From: CAIKNB01 sp041658705
Lineage (GTDB): Bacteria > Patescibacteriota > Patescibacteriia > 2-12-FULL-60-25
DNA: 64,000 nucleotides
Direction of reading: 5' to 3'
Assembly: GCA_041658705.1 (NCBI GenBank)
Contig: JBAZZT010000004.1
Coordinates: 1-64,000, forward strand
Shown: positions 25,574 to 38,999 of the stretch, in pieces
Layout of the letters: every line of letters begins with the position of its first letter
Position numbering within the stretch: position 1 is the stretch's first letter
Notes under the pieces: model-generated
What the model was told of the DNA's origin: nothing
The model's database searches: none
Seen by the model: the letters and a program-made list of their open reading frames with translations, nothing else
Translations under genes and position numbers: made by a program

Positions 25574-26722
25574 AAGGTGCAGCGTCAGGACGAACCGGAC
25601 CGAGGTGTCTTGCAGGGGGTGATGACGCTCTGGCTCTCGTCGGCCTGGGCCTTAGCCGCGGCGTCGGGTTGAAGGTTTTTGGAAGGCGGCGGCAGGGCTA
25701 TGCGTACCCACCGCTGTGCGCCCCAACGGGCTGTCGGCCTTCCTGCTTCTTTGGTTATGGCCCGTCCGACCACGAGCTAGGATAAACGCTTGCGCATTTC
25801 TGCCTCCTTGGTTCGGGTTGACGACCTCTCCCTTGCCGCTGGTGATGGGCGCCGATGCGATTATTATCGCCGGCTGGCTATCAAGCTTGCCCTATCCAGC
25901 GGACGCTCACACTTTTCTGCTGCGTCCGTCCCTGTTCGGGGCGGTGGGGTACTGGGCCACAGGCGGGGCCCGCGCGCATGTTGGGTTTTTCCGTCCGTCA
26001 CCTCCTTCGAAATCATACCTTCGACGGTATGAGTTCGCTCCTCATAGGTTGGAGTTGTTGAGTCGTTCGCTATCCCATGTTTTTCAGCTACAGACGCTCA
26101 TTATTGCACCTCCTTTGAAGGATCATCGGTCATGCTCTCTGGCATCCCGACGGATACGGAGGCGAGATTCGCCTCGATGTCCGTCAGGACGTCATGCCTG
26201 TTGGCCTTCTGAAAGCGCGAACGAGTCACGCTTTCGGAAGGGCGCTGGAGATGAGCGCCGAGTGGAGCAGCAGTGCTTTTTGCCCGGAGGCAAGGCCTGC
26301 ATTATTTCCACCTGACTGACTATCACGTTAGTCTTTCTCCAGCGAGTGCAGCCATTTAGCTGCTATTTTCCGGCCAGCTTGCGCCAGCCGAAGGTGCAAG
26401 GTCACTTGTCGTGCAAGGTCGGAGCCGATTCATCGGTCCCCAGGCCTTAGCGCACGTTCTTGCGGGACCCGTTCGCATTTTGGATGAAACACAGCAGTCT
26501 CAAACGATTCCTCCTTGATTCGCCGGTTTTTACGGCGAGAGCAGTGGTGTTGAACGTTTGTCCGCCTGATTGTCGCTTCAGACAGTGTCCGCGGAAATCA
26601 ATCCGCTTCTCCTTTCGTGACGGTTGGCGCAGCTTCGCGGCGCTGACCGTCGACTGGTTGGATTCCGGCTTGAGGCGGCGAAGTCACTTCGCGTCGTCCG
26701 ACTGGACGCACCTCGAGGGGAA
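25574..26722 (-). other. SD-rich tract with mini-ORFs and no normal gene
   Basis: About 1.15 kb without a credible gene. On the minus strand it carries at least five strong SDs, each followed by a very short frame. Examples are AAAGGAGGTGCAATAATG with 5 codons (near 26115), AAGGAGGCAGAAATG with 6 codons (near 25800), AAGGAGGAATCGTTTG with about 18 codons (near 26510), and GGTGGAAATAATG with about 36 codons (near 26308). Some stops overlap the next ATG. These may be leader peptides, decayed genes or non-coding RNA. Confidence 0.4.
26212..26237. repeat. GAAAGCG hairpin repeat, copy 2
   Basis: Identical to the copy at 25443-25468, with arms GAAAGCG and CGCTTTC. Confidence 0.6.
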
Positions 26723-26739
26723 TGCCGAAAGAAAATCTC

Positions 26740-26759
26740 GGCGGGAGTGAAGGGGCGGG
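26740..26759. repeat. 3'-flank repeat, copy 1
   Basis: ggcgggagtgaaggggcggg lies directly beyond the stop of the 26760-26984 gene. An identical copy is at 27050-27069 beyond the 27084-27230 gene. Each is next to a small GCCGA/TCGGC-type hairpin. Confidence 0.7.
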
Positions 26760-26984
26760 TTATGGCGTGACCGTGATGTCGTTGAGTTCGATCTCGCGGA
26801 ATGCGCCGTTGACGGTGTAGTACCCGTCCGGCGTACGCGTGAGTCGGACCTCGTCGACTTGGATGGTCTGCGTCGTCCTGAATTGCTGTGCCATGACGTG
26901 ACAGGCTTGGCGCAGGCCGATTCCGGCGAGGCAAACGAGGCAGAGGGCGGTGAGAGCCGTGGCGGAGAGGAACAACTTCTTCAT
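26760..26984 (-). CDS. Small exported orphan protein
   Basis: This 74-aa protein has a classical signal peptide (MKKLFLSATALTALCLVCLAG), then a short mature part (QTIQVDEVRLTRTPDGYYTVNG). ATG 26984 follows GGGAGG with good spacing; an upstream GTG was rejected. The function is unknown. It is part of the minus-strand orphan cluster. Confidence 0.7.
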   Translation of the reverse strand: MKKLFLSATALTALCLVCLAGIGLRQACHVMAQQFRTTQTIQVDEVRLTRTPDGYYTVNGAFREIELNDITVTP

Positions 26985-27049
26985 TTTTAGACCTCCCACG
27001 AACACGCAAACAAGTTCCGAGTTCGGGGGAAGCGCCGAAGGTAGGTTCC

Positions 27050-27069
27050 GGCGGGAGTGAAGGGGCGGG
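27050..27069. repeat. 3'-flank repeat, copy 2
   Basis: Identical 20-bp copy of 26740-26759, 14 nt beyond the stop of the 48-aa gene. Confidence 0.7.
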
Positions 27070-27083
27070 ATGAGGGCGGGGGA

Positions 27084-27230
27084 TCAGGCTGCGCAGGACA
27101 GCGGGGGTTGCTTGTCTTGCTCGGAATTGCGCTTGAGCTCGACGATCGCTTCGACGATGAGCAGACTGATGTTGAGCGAGGCGCGTCGGTCGGCATCCAG
27201 GTGGTTGAAGCGGACGGTGGACTGCGGCAT
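27084..27230 (-). CDS. Very small orphan protein
   Basis: This 48-aa protein (MPQSTVRFNHLDADRRASLN...) has a strong SD (AAGGAG, 8 nt before the ATG), which argues it is real. A central helix (SLLIVEAIVELKRNSEQ) is seen. The function is unknown. Confidence 0.6.
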   Translation of the reverse strand: MPQSTVRFNHLDADRRASLNISLLIVEAIVELKRNSEQDKQPPLSCAA

Positions 27231-27375
27231 GGCTTTCTCCTTGGTGGTTCCTGACCGGAAGCGCGATCTGGCGATCATGCGTCCGGGGGGATTGTCGAGT
27301 CGTCTGCGCCGAATGGGCAGACGACTCGACCAAGAATGTAGAGAGGGATGACTGGCGAGATTTCTGGGCAAGTTC

Positions 27376-28245
27376 TTAGGCCGCATTCTCCAGGCGGCGC
27401 AACGTCTGACGCAGCTTCCGCTCGCGTTTGATCTCCTCGATCAGGCTCCCGATGCGTCGCGCCTTGAGCGAGTCGCGGCAGTCGATCTGGTCGCGGTCTG
27501 CGGAGACGCGAGTGAAGCTCTTCGCCAGTTTACGGCCGAAGTTGCGGGGACTGCCTTTGCGCCCCCTGTCCTTGGGGTAGAATTCGCTGCCCTTGCCGCA
27601 AGGACGGAGATCTTCGCCATTCTCACCGAACAGGATTCGCATCCTGAAGGTGTGCTCCTGGCGCTTGGCGTACCGAGAAAACTCGCGAGCCTCGGAACGC
27701 TCTTCCTGGTCAGGCATTTCCTGAACGGGACGCGCTCGCACGTAGACCACCTCGATGCGCTCCTCGGTCTTCCACATCTTGGGAGGCGAACGGCGCAGGT
27801 TCTGGAAAGCCTGGATGCGCGCGTCCGTAAGGCTGTAGCGGGGATTGTCCTCGCGAACCCGATGCATCTCTTCGGCGAGATCCGCTTCCGTGACTTGTCG
27901 CGTGACGAGGAATTCCCGAACGAAGCGCAGCTTCTTGGGACGCATGCGGTGCAGCTGTACGGGGCTGCCTTCGCAGTACCAGTACCTGTCCTCGGCGTCA
28001 CCTTCCTCGGACGTCTCGTCGAAGTACTCTGTGTCGAGCGTTTCGATATCCTCGTCCTCCTCGTCCAGCTCGCAGCGCGTATTCGTGCTGATCAAGTACG
28101 CCGCGTCATCCTGCGCGGCGTAGAAGCGCTGGGCTTCCGCGACGTCGGGATTGACCCTGTAGGGTCGGCGATACTTGGGATCGTGCTCGCAATCGAACGA
28201 GTCACGACCCACGAACTGCAGATTCGAGATGATGTCACATGACAT
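27376..28245 (-). CDS. Orphan protein of unknown function
   Basis: This 289-aa, highly charged protein has an acidic stretch (ELDEEDEDIETLDTEY) near residues 50-75 and basic, Arg-rich segments in the C-terminal half. The start ATG 28245 is set by GGAGG 8 nt upstream; an upstream frame extension of 11 codons lacks an SD. There are no membrane helices or known motifs. It is the first gene of the minus-strand orphan island. Confidence 0.75.
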   Translation of the reverse strand: MSCDIISNLQFVGRDSFDCEHDPKYRRPYRVNPDVAEAQRFYAAQDDAAYLISTNTRCELDEEDEDIETLDTEYFDETSEEGDAEDRYWYCEGSPVQLHRMRPKKLRFVREFLVTRQVTEADLAEEMHRVREDNPRYSLTDARIQAFQNLRRSPPKMWKTEERIEVVYVRARPVQEMPDQEERSEAREFSRYAKRQEHTFRMRILFGENGEDLRPCGKGSEFYPKDRGRKGSPRNFGRKLAKSFTRVSADRDQIDCRDSLKARRIGSLIEEIKRERKLRQTLRRLENAA

Positions 28246-28281
28246 GGGACAAACCTCCATTGGAAGGTGCGGGTTCAAATC

Positions 28282-28480
28282 AGTACAACTGGTCTAAGGC
28301 CACGAGTCTTCGTGGACTTGGACCAGCGCTGGAACGGAAGCCGTTCCAGCGAGGAGAAGTTGTTGGCATCGGAGGGAGTTTCACCCACGCTAATCCTGAC
28401 GATCGAGTGGTCCCGTAGGTTTGCACCTTTTATTTTTTAGTCAGGCGATGCCGCGTCAGGGACCAGACTTGATCCGTGCC
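28282..28480. other. Structured leader D upstream of 27376-28245
   Basis: Contains two strong hairpins: CTGGAACGG/CCGTTCCAG (about 28329-28350), and an outer CTGGTC/GACCAG pair enclosing CCACGA/TCGTGG (about 28288-28326). It sits just before the gene starting at 28245 on the minus strand and may be its structured 5' leader. Confidence 0.45.
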
Positions 28481-28566
28481 GCGCCGTCGCCGACTTGGAG
28501 CTGTAGGCGGTAGCCGTTTTTTTTGGCTACTCTCTACCCTCTACCATCTACTCTCTACTTTCTATC

Positions 28567-28739
28567 TTTCTCCCGACTGACGCAGAGGGGATGTTGGCGC
28601 CGCCGAGACGGGCCAAATCCATGGGGACGTACTCCCAGCAAGAACCAGTCGAAACCGGTTCCGATGGTTTTCATCCCCGACCGTCCCGACGCCTTACGGC
28701 AGCGGAACAAGTCCTCTCCTCCACGTCGGTAGGGAGAAA
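28567..28739. other. Structured element A
   Basis: Arms 28567-28588 (TTTCTCCC plus GAC.GACG..GAGG) and 28718-28739 pair along most of their length. The core at 28630-28662 (tactcccag...ccagtcgaaaccgg) is shared with element B. Internal hairpins such as TTGGC/GCCAA are present. Confidence 0.6.
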
Positions 28740-28823
28740 TAATGCCAAATGACGAATGACGAATGACGAATCCATAATTTGGCATTTGGCATTCGTAATT
28801 TATAATTTGCAATCGTTTTTCAT

Positions 28824-28992
28824 CCCGGAAAATACGAAGGGGATAGGCGTAGGCCGAAGCCTGCGTATATCCGTGGCCGTTTACTCCCAGGACGAAGCCA
28901 GTCGAAACCGGCTTGCCTGGTTTTATCGGCCTTCCGCGGCATTTCCGTTTAGAACGAATTTGCTGCAGGATCCCTCCTCCGTGTTTTCCGGG
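28824..28992. other. Structured element B
   Basis: Arms 28824-28844 (CCCGGAAAA.ACG...GGAT) and 28970-28992 pair with a small bulge. The core at 28882-28916 matches element A (TACTCCCAG, then CCAGTCGAAACCGG). A GCAGGC-TTCG-GCCTAC hairpin lies near 28848-28866. A and B are tandem homologous copies. No gene lies between them and 29308. Confidence 0.6.
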
Positions 28993-29308
28993 ACGATCTC
29001 GTTGTAAGGCACGCTTCGAGACTTTTATTTTTAACTGGCCAATATAGCACGGTTTAATGCTTTTGTCAAGGGGGCGACTTAAACAATATTGATGATTTTA
29101 GACTTAAATTACGCAAAGATTGTTAGCTATATTCAAAAAATAAGGTTTTTTGTAAGTTTTTTGGTTTACGAAAATAGCAGTTTTATCCGGCCTTGGGCAT
29201 TGCCCGACTCACCAAAGCGTGATATCAAGTGACAACGTCCTTTCGAAGATTCGGTCAAACGCAGTCAGGTCCGCCGCTTTCAGCGGCTTGGAACACAAGG
29301 AAGGTCAA

Positions 29309-29731
29309 ATGGCGTACAGACCACCCTGGATGCTGAAGGAACAGAAACGTCCCAATAACCGGAAAAAGAGTCGCTACGAGCGGCATTCGCATGAAGTCGG
29401 GTGCTGCAAGGAGAGTTTGGCCATGAAGGCCCTGCACGGCAGACCTTTGCCCAGTTGGATTCGGTCGTATGCCCGGTGCGGACAGGTAGACGACATGGAT
29501 GGCAAGGATTTGTGCATCGTCACCGACTTAGGGGATATCTTCATCCAAATCAAAAGCTCCGAGGAGGGGAGGGAAAAGTATCTGAAAAAAGGTAAACGCG
29601 ACTATCCAGTCGAAGTGGTCATCATCAGGCAAGGTTTCAGCCTGGATTTGATCGGTCGGCTCATTTTGCACGCGGCCGGCCGATTGCGTGCGGCGTTGTA
29701 TCGCCAAGGCGCGCGACCGAAAAGCGCCTGA
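29309..29731 (+). CDS. Orphan protein of unknown function
   Basis: This 140-aa basic protein starts at ATG 29309 behind AAGGAAGG; the 30 codons upstream in frame are not supported. Features are an N-terminal basic region (KEQKRPNNRKKSRYERH), a beta-rich middle (LCIVTDLGDIFIQIKSSEEG), and a C-terminal helix. The function is unknown. Confidence 0.7.
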   Translation: MAYRPPWMLKEQKRPNNRKKSRYERHSHEVGCCKESLAMKALHGRPLPSWIRSYARCGQVDDMDGKDLCIVTDLGDIFIQIKSSEEGREKYLKKGKRDYPVEVVIIRQGFSLDLIGRLILHAAGRLRAALYRQGARPKSA

Positions 29732-29742
29732 CAGCTGAACTC

Positions 29743-29775
29743 GCTCTGGACTTCCCAGGGCGACTTTTCATTTTT
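29743..29775 (+). terminator. Terminator after 29309-29731
   Basis: CTCGCTCTGG and CCCAGGGCGA pair around a short loop, followed by CTTTTCATTTTT. Confidence 0.65.
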
Positions 29776-29862
29776 AGGGGATAATTAAGACGGGCATGAA
29801 TTTCCCATATTTTACTTATTTTTTGGTCGCGTCGCGCCGCTTTACCCCGGACTTGACGCAAG

Positions 29863-29891
29863 CTTGCATTTTTGGCATACTCCGCGAACCA
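29863..29891 (+). promoter_or_regulatory. Promoter of rpoB-rpoC
   Basis: TTGACG (29863-29868), a 17-nt spacer and CATACT (29886-29891). It would give a leader of about 280 nt before rpoB with short inverted repeats and no gene. An untested possibility is that this leader controls rpoBC. Confidence 0.55.
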
Positions 29892-30176
29892 ATATAGCGA
29901 CTTGCCAGATGAAAGATAACCTGCAGAGCTTTCATTTGTCCGGCCGCGAAATTGTCCTTCCATCGCTAATGGCCACGTCACGAAAATAGTCGCAAACTCC
30001 GTGTCTCAATGACGGTAGTTTTTGCGGCTGCGTGACCCGCCCGCGATGGCGCTCCCCCGGGAGCGACTTACTCAACGCGACCGTCTCCTTGTCTCGCCGC
30101 CGCCAAGGCGCTCCGCCAGCCTGTCCATCCGGCCGAGGCCCGCGCGGGAAGGGACGTGTCCGTAGAAAAAGCTTTC

Positions 30177-33100
30177 ATGCCAAAGACGGTATTCCGGCGC
30201 CAACCCATCAAAGATGGAGAGCGTCGTTATTTCACGGCGTCGCGCGACGCCATGGCCCTGCCCGACCTCATCGAGGTGCAGCGGCAGAGCTACCGCTGGT
30301 TTCTTGAGACAGGTATCCGGGACCTGATGCATGAGATCTCGCCGATCAAGGACTTCATCGGCCGCGATCTCGAATTGTCGTTCGTGGATTATTTTCTCGA
30401 CGAGCCCAAGTTCGACGAAAAGACTTCACGCGCCAAAAACATAACTTTCGACGCGCCGTTGCGCGTCAAGACCAAGCTCGTGAACAAGCGCACGGGCGAG
30501 ACCAAGGAGCAAGAAGTCTACTTGGGTGATTTGCCTGTGATGACCGAGCGCGGCACGTTCATCGTCAACGGCATCGAGCGCACCGTCGTCTCGCAGCTGG
30601 TGCGTTCGGCCGGCGCTTTCTTCACCGCCGAGATGGTCAGGAATCGTCGCTATTACGGAGCCAAAGTCATCCCCAATCGTGGTGCTTGGCTCGAGTTCGA
30701 GACCGACGGCAACAACGTGATCTGGGTCAAGATAGACCGCAAACGCAAAGTGGCGGCGACGTCGCTGTTGCGTGCTTTCGGTTACTCGACCAACGAAGAG
30801 ATCTCCGAGATCTTCACCACCACCGACATCCATCCCCTGAACCACTACATCGAATCGACCTTGGGCAAAGACGCGGCGGCCAACGAAGACGAAGGTCTGA
30901 TCGAAGTCTATAAGCGGATAAGGCCGGGCGACCTGGCTACGGCCGACAACGCCAAATCGCTCATCCATTCGATGTTCTTCAAGTTCGAGCGCTATGACTT
31001 GGGAGCAGTGGGTCGTTACAAATTCAACCAACGTTTCGGTTTGCCGGTCGTGGAGGCGGAAGTGGCCAAGGAAGAGAATCGCATCCTGACCAAAGAGGAT
31101 TTGGTCATGATCCTGAAGGAAATCATCCGTCTCAACAACATGCAGGAAGAGGCGGACGACGTGGATCACCTGGGCAACCGCCGCGTGCGCGCCATCGGCG
31201 AATTGGCGCAGAGCCGTTTCCGCATCGGACTCGCGCGCATGGAGCGCATCGTCAAAGACCGCATGTCGACGCAGGACATCACGGCGTTGACCCCGGCCAA
31301 ACTCATCAACGCGCGGCCGGTCATCGGCGCAGTGCGCGAGTTCTTCATGAGCTCGCAATTGTCGCAGTTCATGGACCAGACCAATCCGCTGGCTGAACTC
31401 GAACATCGCCGCCGCCTTTCGGCCATGGGCCCGGGCGGTCTGTCGCGTGAGCGCGCCGGTTTCGACGTACGCGACGTGCATCGCACCCACTACGGACGCA
31501 TCTGCCCCATCGCTTCGTCCGAAGGTCCGAACATCGGTCTGGTCGGCCACATGGCGTGCTATGCGCGCATCAATGATTTCGGTTTCATCGAGACGCCTTA
31601 TCGCAAGGTCAAGAACTGGGCGCAGAACGACGGCAAGGACGGCGTGGACGAGGTCTTGCGCGTGGACATCTCCAACGGCAAGGGCGAGAGCGTGGCTAAG
31701 GCAGGGGATGAGATAGATTCCAAGCTCGCCGCCAAACTCAAAAAAGAAGTCTCGTTCGAAAAGCTGCCCATCGTGCCGCATGTGACGGGCGAGATCGTTT
31801 ATCTGAATGCTTTCGCCGAAGAGCGCAGCACCGCGGCTCCGGCCACCACCCCGGTGGGACGCGACGGTAAATTTTTAGTCGAACGCACCCCGGCGCGCAA
31901 AAACGGCGAGCCGATGATCGTGGACGTGTACGAAATCGATTACCTGGACGTTTCATCCAAGCAGATTTTGTCCATCGCGACTTCGCTCATCCCGTTCGTC
32001 GAACATGACGACGGCCAGCGCGCGCTCATGGGCACCAACATGCAACGCCAAGCCGTGCCCTGCATCAAACCGGATGCACCGATCGTGGGCACGGGCGTCG
32101 AACGCCGCGCGGCGGTCGATGCCGGCCACGCCATCCTGGCGCCGGAAGACGGCACTGTGGCTTCGGTCTCGGCCAAGCACATCGAATTCAAATCCGACGC
32201 GGGCGAAACGCGCCGCTATGACCTGATCAAATTCCAGCGCTCCAACGCCTCGACTTGCAACAACCAGCGGCCGCGCGTGGACAAGGGACAAAAAGTCTAC
32301 GCTGGCGAAGTCCTGGCCGACGGCACGTCGTGCGACAGGGGAGAGATGGCGCTGGGCCAAAACCTGTTGGTCGCCTTCCTGTCGTGGGACGGCTATAACT
32401 ATGAAGACGCCATTATCCTGTCCGAACGTCTGGTGCAGCAGGACCGCTTCACTTCGATCCACATCGAACACCATTCCATCGACGTGCGCGACACCAAACT
32501 CGGCCCCGAAGTCGTGACCTCCGACATCCCGAACGTGTCCGAAGAAAAACTCAAGAACCTGGATGAAAACGGCGTGGTGCGCATCGGCGCGGAAGTCAAA
32601 TCCGGCGACATCCTGGTCGGTAAGATCACGCCCAAGGGCGAGACCGATTTGTCGGCCGAGGAAAAACTGCTGCGCGCCATCTTCGGCGAGAAAGCGCGCG
32701 ACGTGCGCGACACCTCGATGTATCTGGAACACGGCGAACACGGCAAAGTCGTGGGCGTGACCGTGTTCTCGCGCGAGGACGGCGACAAGCTGCAGCCTGG
32801 AGTCATCAAACAGATCGTGGTCTCGGTCGCGGACCTGCGCAAGATCCAAGTCGGCGACAAGCTGGCCGGCCGCCACGGCAACAAAGGCGTCATCTCCAAG
32901 GTCGTGCCGGTCGAAGATATGCCTTTCCTCGAGGACGGCACGCCGGTCGACGTCATCCTGTCGCCGTTGGGCGTCGTCTCGCGTATGAACTTGGGACAGA
33001 TCCTGGAGACGCATTTGGGTTTGGCCGCCAACGCGCAAGGTTATCGCGTGGCCACTCCGGTCTTCGACGGCGTATCCGAGGAGACCATCCGCCAAGAGCT

Positions 33101-33638
33101 CGTGAAAGCGGGCTTCAGCGAAGACGGCAAAGTGCCGCTCTACGACGGACGCTCGGGCGAACGCTACGACAACGATCCTACGGTCGGCTACACCTATATA
33201 CTCAAACTGAACCACATGGTGGAAGACAAGATCCACCAGCGCTCGATCGGCCCGTACTCGCTCATCACGCAACAGCCGTTGGGCGGCAAGGCGCAATCCG
33301 GAGGTCAGCGCTTCGGCGAGATGGAAGTCTGGGCGCTTGAGGCGTACGGCGCCGCGCACATGCTGCAGGAGATTCTCACCATCAAATCAGACGACGTGCC
33401 GGGCCGTTCCAAAGCTTACGAATCCATCATCAAGGGCGAACCGATCCGCAAAGTCAACGTGCCGGAATCCTTCAACGTGCTCATCCGCGAACTCAAGGGC
33501 CTGTGCCTCGACGTGGAACTCTTGAAGGAGGGTCATCGCATCGAAGAGACTTCGCCTAAACCGGAGCAGTTCAAACCGCGCCCGGCTTTGACTAATTCAT
33601 TCGCCGACGCGGACTGGGGTCCGGCCGAACAAGCCTAA
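30177..33638 (+). CDS. rpoB: RNA polymerase beta subunit
   Basis: This is a core transcription enzyme subunit of about 1153 aa. The rifampicin-pocket region is intact (SSQLSQFMDQTNPLAELEHRR), as are the GPNIGLVGHMACYARIN block and the C-terminal GGKAQSGGQRFGEMEVWALEAYGA. A GTG 21 nt upstream is an alternative start. rpoC follows after 12 nt, so the two are co-transcribed. Confidence 0.98.
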   Translation: MPKTVFRRQPIKDGERRYFTASRDAMALPDLIEVQRQSYRWFLETGIRDLMHEISPIKDFIGRDLELSFVDYFLDEPKFDEKTSRAKNITFDAPLRVKTKLVNKRTGETKEQEVYLGDLPVMTERGTFIVNGIERTVVSQLVRSAGAFFTAEMVRNRRYYGAKVIPNRGAWLEFETDGNNVIWVKIDRKRKVAATSLLRAFGYSTNEEISEIFTTTDIHPLNHYIESTLGKDAAANEDEGLIEVYKRIRPGDLATADNAKSLIHSMFFKFERYDLGAVGRYKFNQRFGLPVVEAEVAKEENRILTKEDLVMILKEIIRLNNMQEEADDVDHLGNRRVRAIGELAQSRFRIGLARMERIVKDRMSTQDITALTPAKLINARPVIGAVREFFMSSQLSQFMDQTNPLAELEHRRRLSAMGPGGLSRERAGFDVRDVHRTHYGRICPIASSEGPNIGLVGHMACYARINDFGFIETPYRKVKNWAQNDGKDGVDEVLRVDISNGKGESVAKAGDEIDSKLAAKLKKEVSFEKLPIVPHVTGEIVYLNAFAEERSTAAPATTPVGRDGKFLVERTPARKNGEPMIVDVYEIDYLDVSSKQILSIATSLIPFVEHDDGQRALMGTNMQRQAVPCIKPDAPIVGTGVERRAAVDAGHAILAPEDGTVASVSAKHIEFKSDAGETRRYDLIKFQRSNASTCNNQRPRVDKGQKVYAGEVLADGTSCDRGEMALGQNLLVAFLSWDGYNYEDAIILSERLVQQDRFTSIHIEHHSIDVRDTKLGPEVVTSDIPNVSEEKLKNLDENGVVRIGAEVKSGDILVGKITPKGETDLSAEEKLLRAIFGEKARDVRDTSMYLEHGEHGKVVGVTVFSREDGDKLQPGVIKQIVVSVADLRKIQVGDKLAGRHGNKGVISKVVPVEDMPFLEDGTPVDVILSPLGVVSRMNLGQILETHLGLAANAQGYRVATPVFDGVSEETIRQELVKAGFSEDGKVPLYDGRSGERYDNDPTVGYTYILKLNHMVEDKIHQRSIGPYSLITQQPLGGKAQSGGQRFGEMEVWALEAYGAAHMLQEILTIKSDDVPGRSKAYESIIKGEPIRKVNVPESFNVLIRELKGLCLDVELLKEGHRIEETSPKPEQFKPRPALTNSFADADWGPAEQA

Positions 33639-33650
33639 ACGACCACCCAT

Positions 33651-37601
<3,951 letters not shown>

Positions 37602-37602
37602 G

Positions 37603-37717
37603 GTAGGGGCGCATGGTTATGCGCCCTGACGGTAGACGGTAGCCAATGTAGGGGCGCATGCCATGCGCCCAGACGGTCGACGATAGCCAAATGTAGGGGC
37701 GCGGTTTCCGCGCCCCT
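37603..37717. repeat. Cluster of GGGGCGC palindromes
   Basis: Three tandem copies of gtaggggcgc...gcgcccc, separated by gacggtagacggtagcc-type linkers, follow rpoC. The last may act as its transcription stop. Confidence 0.7.
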
Positions 37718-37723
37718 TTGGGT

Positions 37724-37764
37724 ATAAAAAAAGAAACCCGCCAGAGCCTGGGAGACGTGGCGGG
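37724..37764 (-). terminator. Terminator of 37792-38250
   Basis: On the minus strand CCCGCCA...TGGCGGG is followed by TTTCTTTTTTT. Confidence 0.75.
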
Positions 37765-37791
37765 TCAATTGGACGAAGGCGGTCGAAAGAT

Positions 37792-38250
37792 CTAGGCGGC
37801 TGCCTTTTTGAGTTTGACCTCGAAGGCTCTGGCGAGGGCGAGCACGGCTTTTCCCCACCGATTGTTCTTCTTGAGAGGCATGAGATAGGCGGAAGCCTCT
37901 TTCTTGCCGGCGGCGACCTCTGCCTTCATCTCATCGCTCTGCTTCACGATCTCCTGAACGATGAGCGCGATAGCCTCCTTCTCGGAGCCATCGCAGTGTA
38001 CGACCAGTCGCTTGCACATGGCCAAGTAGTCCTCGAATGAGCTTTCGAAATAGTCGGCGTAGGCTTCGTCCGTGGGTGTTCTGTTACCGTGGCCTAAGCC
38101 GGCCGCCATCGCGACAAGGTTGCAAGTGATCGCGTCGAGACCTTTGGCGGACTTTGGATGCTCCCGAAATCCCAAAGGGTGAGCGAAGCCTCGGAGATCG
38201 TACTGGGTCATGACGATTGCTCGATCGATATTCGCGGTGAGAAAGTCCAT
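37792..38250 (-). CDS. Orphan protein of unknown function
   Basis: This 152-aa mostly helical protein starts at an ATG with the SD AAAGGATAGAG. The end is basic (RAFEVKLKKAAA). No motif is recognised. It has its own terminator and reads opposite to rpoC. Confidence 0.7.
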   Translation of the reverse strand: MDFLTANIDRAIVMTQYDLRGFAHPLGFREHPKSAKGLDAITCNLVAMAAGLGHGNRTPTDEAYADYFESSFEDYLAMCKRLVVHCDGSEKEAIALIVQEIVKQSDEMKAEVAAGKKEASAYLMPLKKNNRWGKAVLALARAFEVKLKKAAA

Positions 38251-38345
38251 TTCTCTATCCTTTCGTGTCGTTTCCTGCCCAGACAGCGTATCTGGGTTTC
38301 GGGAAATATTACTTATTTAGTCAGATATGTCAAGCAGCGACGGGT

Positions 38346-38375
38346 ATAAAAAAAGACGTCCCTGGGGGACGCCTT
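38346..38375 (-). terminator. Terminator of 38438-38908
   Basis: On the minus strand GGCGTCCC-CCAG-GGACGTC is followed by seven T. Confidence 0.75.
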
Positions 38376-38437
38376 TCAACAGAGTCTTGGCATGATGATC
38401 ATCACAGCCTCCTGGTTAAAGGTTCACTGCATTCGGT

Positions 38438-38908
38438 TCACTCCGGAATTTCGACCTTGGGGTCGTGACGCCGGAACGCGCGGAGCAAGAATCGTTCGCG
38501 TTTGATGAGCGGGCAGTGCGGCAACAAGTCGCGGATCCGGAACATGCGCCAGATGAACGCCTTGGCCGTCTTGTCCGTCACATCCTTGAAACGGTGCGCT
38601 TTTTCGACCACGAGTCCGATGGAGGATGGATCGTTGAAGAGCAGCGCGCGGGCGACTTGGCCGAACGAGTAGATGTCACGGGCTTGATCCAGGTCGCGCG
38701 GTGAGACGTGATCCGGGACAAAGTCATGGCTCTCGTTCAACGTCTCCACCTCCTTCTGCAACTTGACCCGTTCGATATCACGTTCGTCCACCAGCCCGCG
38801 TTCCGCGAGCTGTTCGGCCAAGGTCTTCCTCGGTCCGGTTTGAGGTTTGGCTTGGGCTTTCGAAGCCAAGCCGCGTGCCGCCAGTTGTTCCGCCAGGGTT
38901 TTGTTCAC
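38438..38908 (-). CDS. Orphan protein with N-terminal KTLAEQLA repeats
   Basis: This 156-aa protein starts with GTG behind AAAGGAG. The N-terminus has two copies of KTLAEQLA.RGL (residues 3-14 and 28-39), which look like short docking or amphipathic motifs. The C-terminal part is helical (DKTAKAFIWRMFRIRDLLPHC). The function is unknown. The following spacer (38909-39191) holds a large palindrome of gttagcatttagtag units at 39000-39070. Confidence 0.65.
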   Translation of the reverse strand: MNKTLAEQLAARGLASKAQAKPQTGPRKTLAEQLAERGLVDERDIERVKLQKEVETLNESHDFVPDHVSPRDLDQARDIYSFGQVARALLFNDPSSIGLVVEKAHRFKDVTDKTAKAFIWRMFRIRDLLPHCPLIKRERFLLRAFRRHDPKVEIPE

Positions 38909-38999
38909 TCTCGACGCTCCTTTGGTGAAAGCACTTGGAATGTGCGGATTGACTGGAGAATATACACCAAAACAGCAGTCTTGTCAATTCCGAGGGGAG

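Noticed and set aside
28268..28285. gggttcaaatc resembling a tRNA T-arm
   Set aside because: No matching acceptor, anticodon or T stem pairs around it; it lies in the leader of the 27376-28245 gene.
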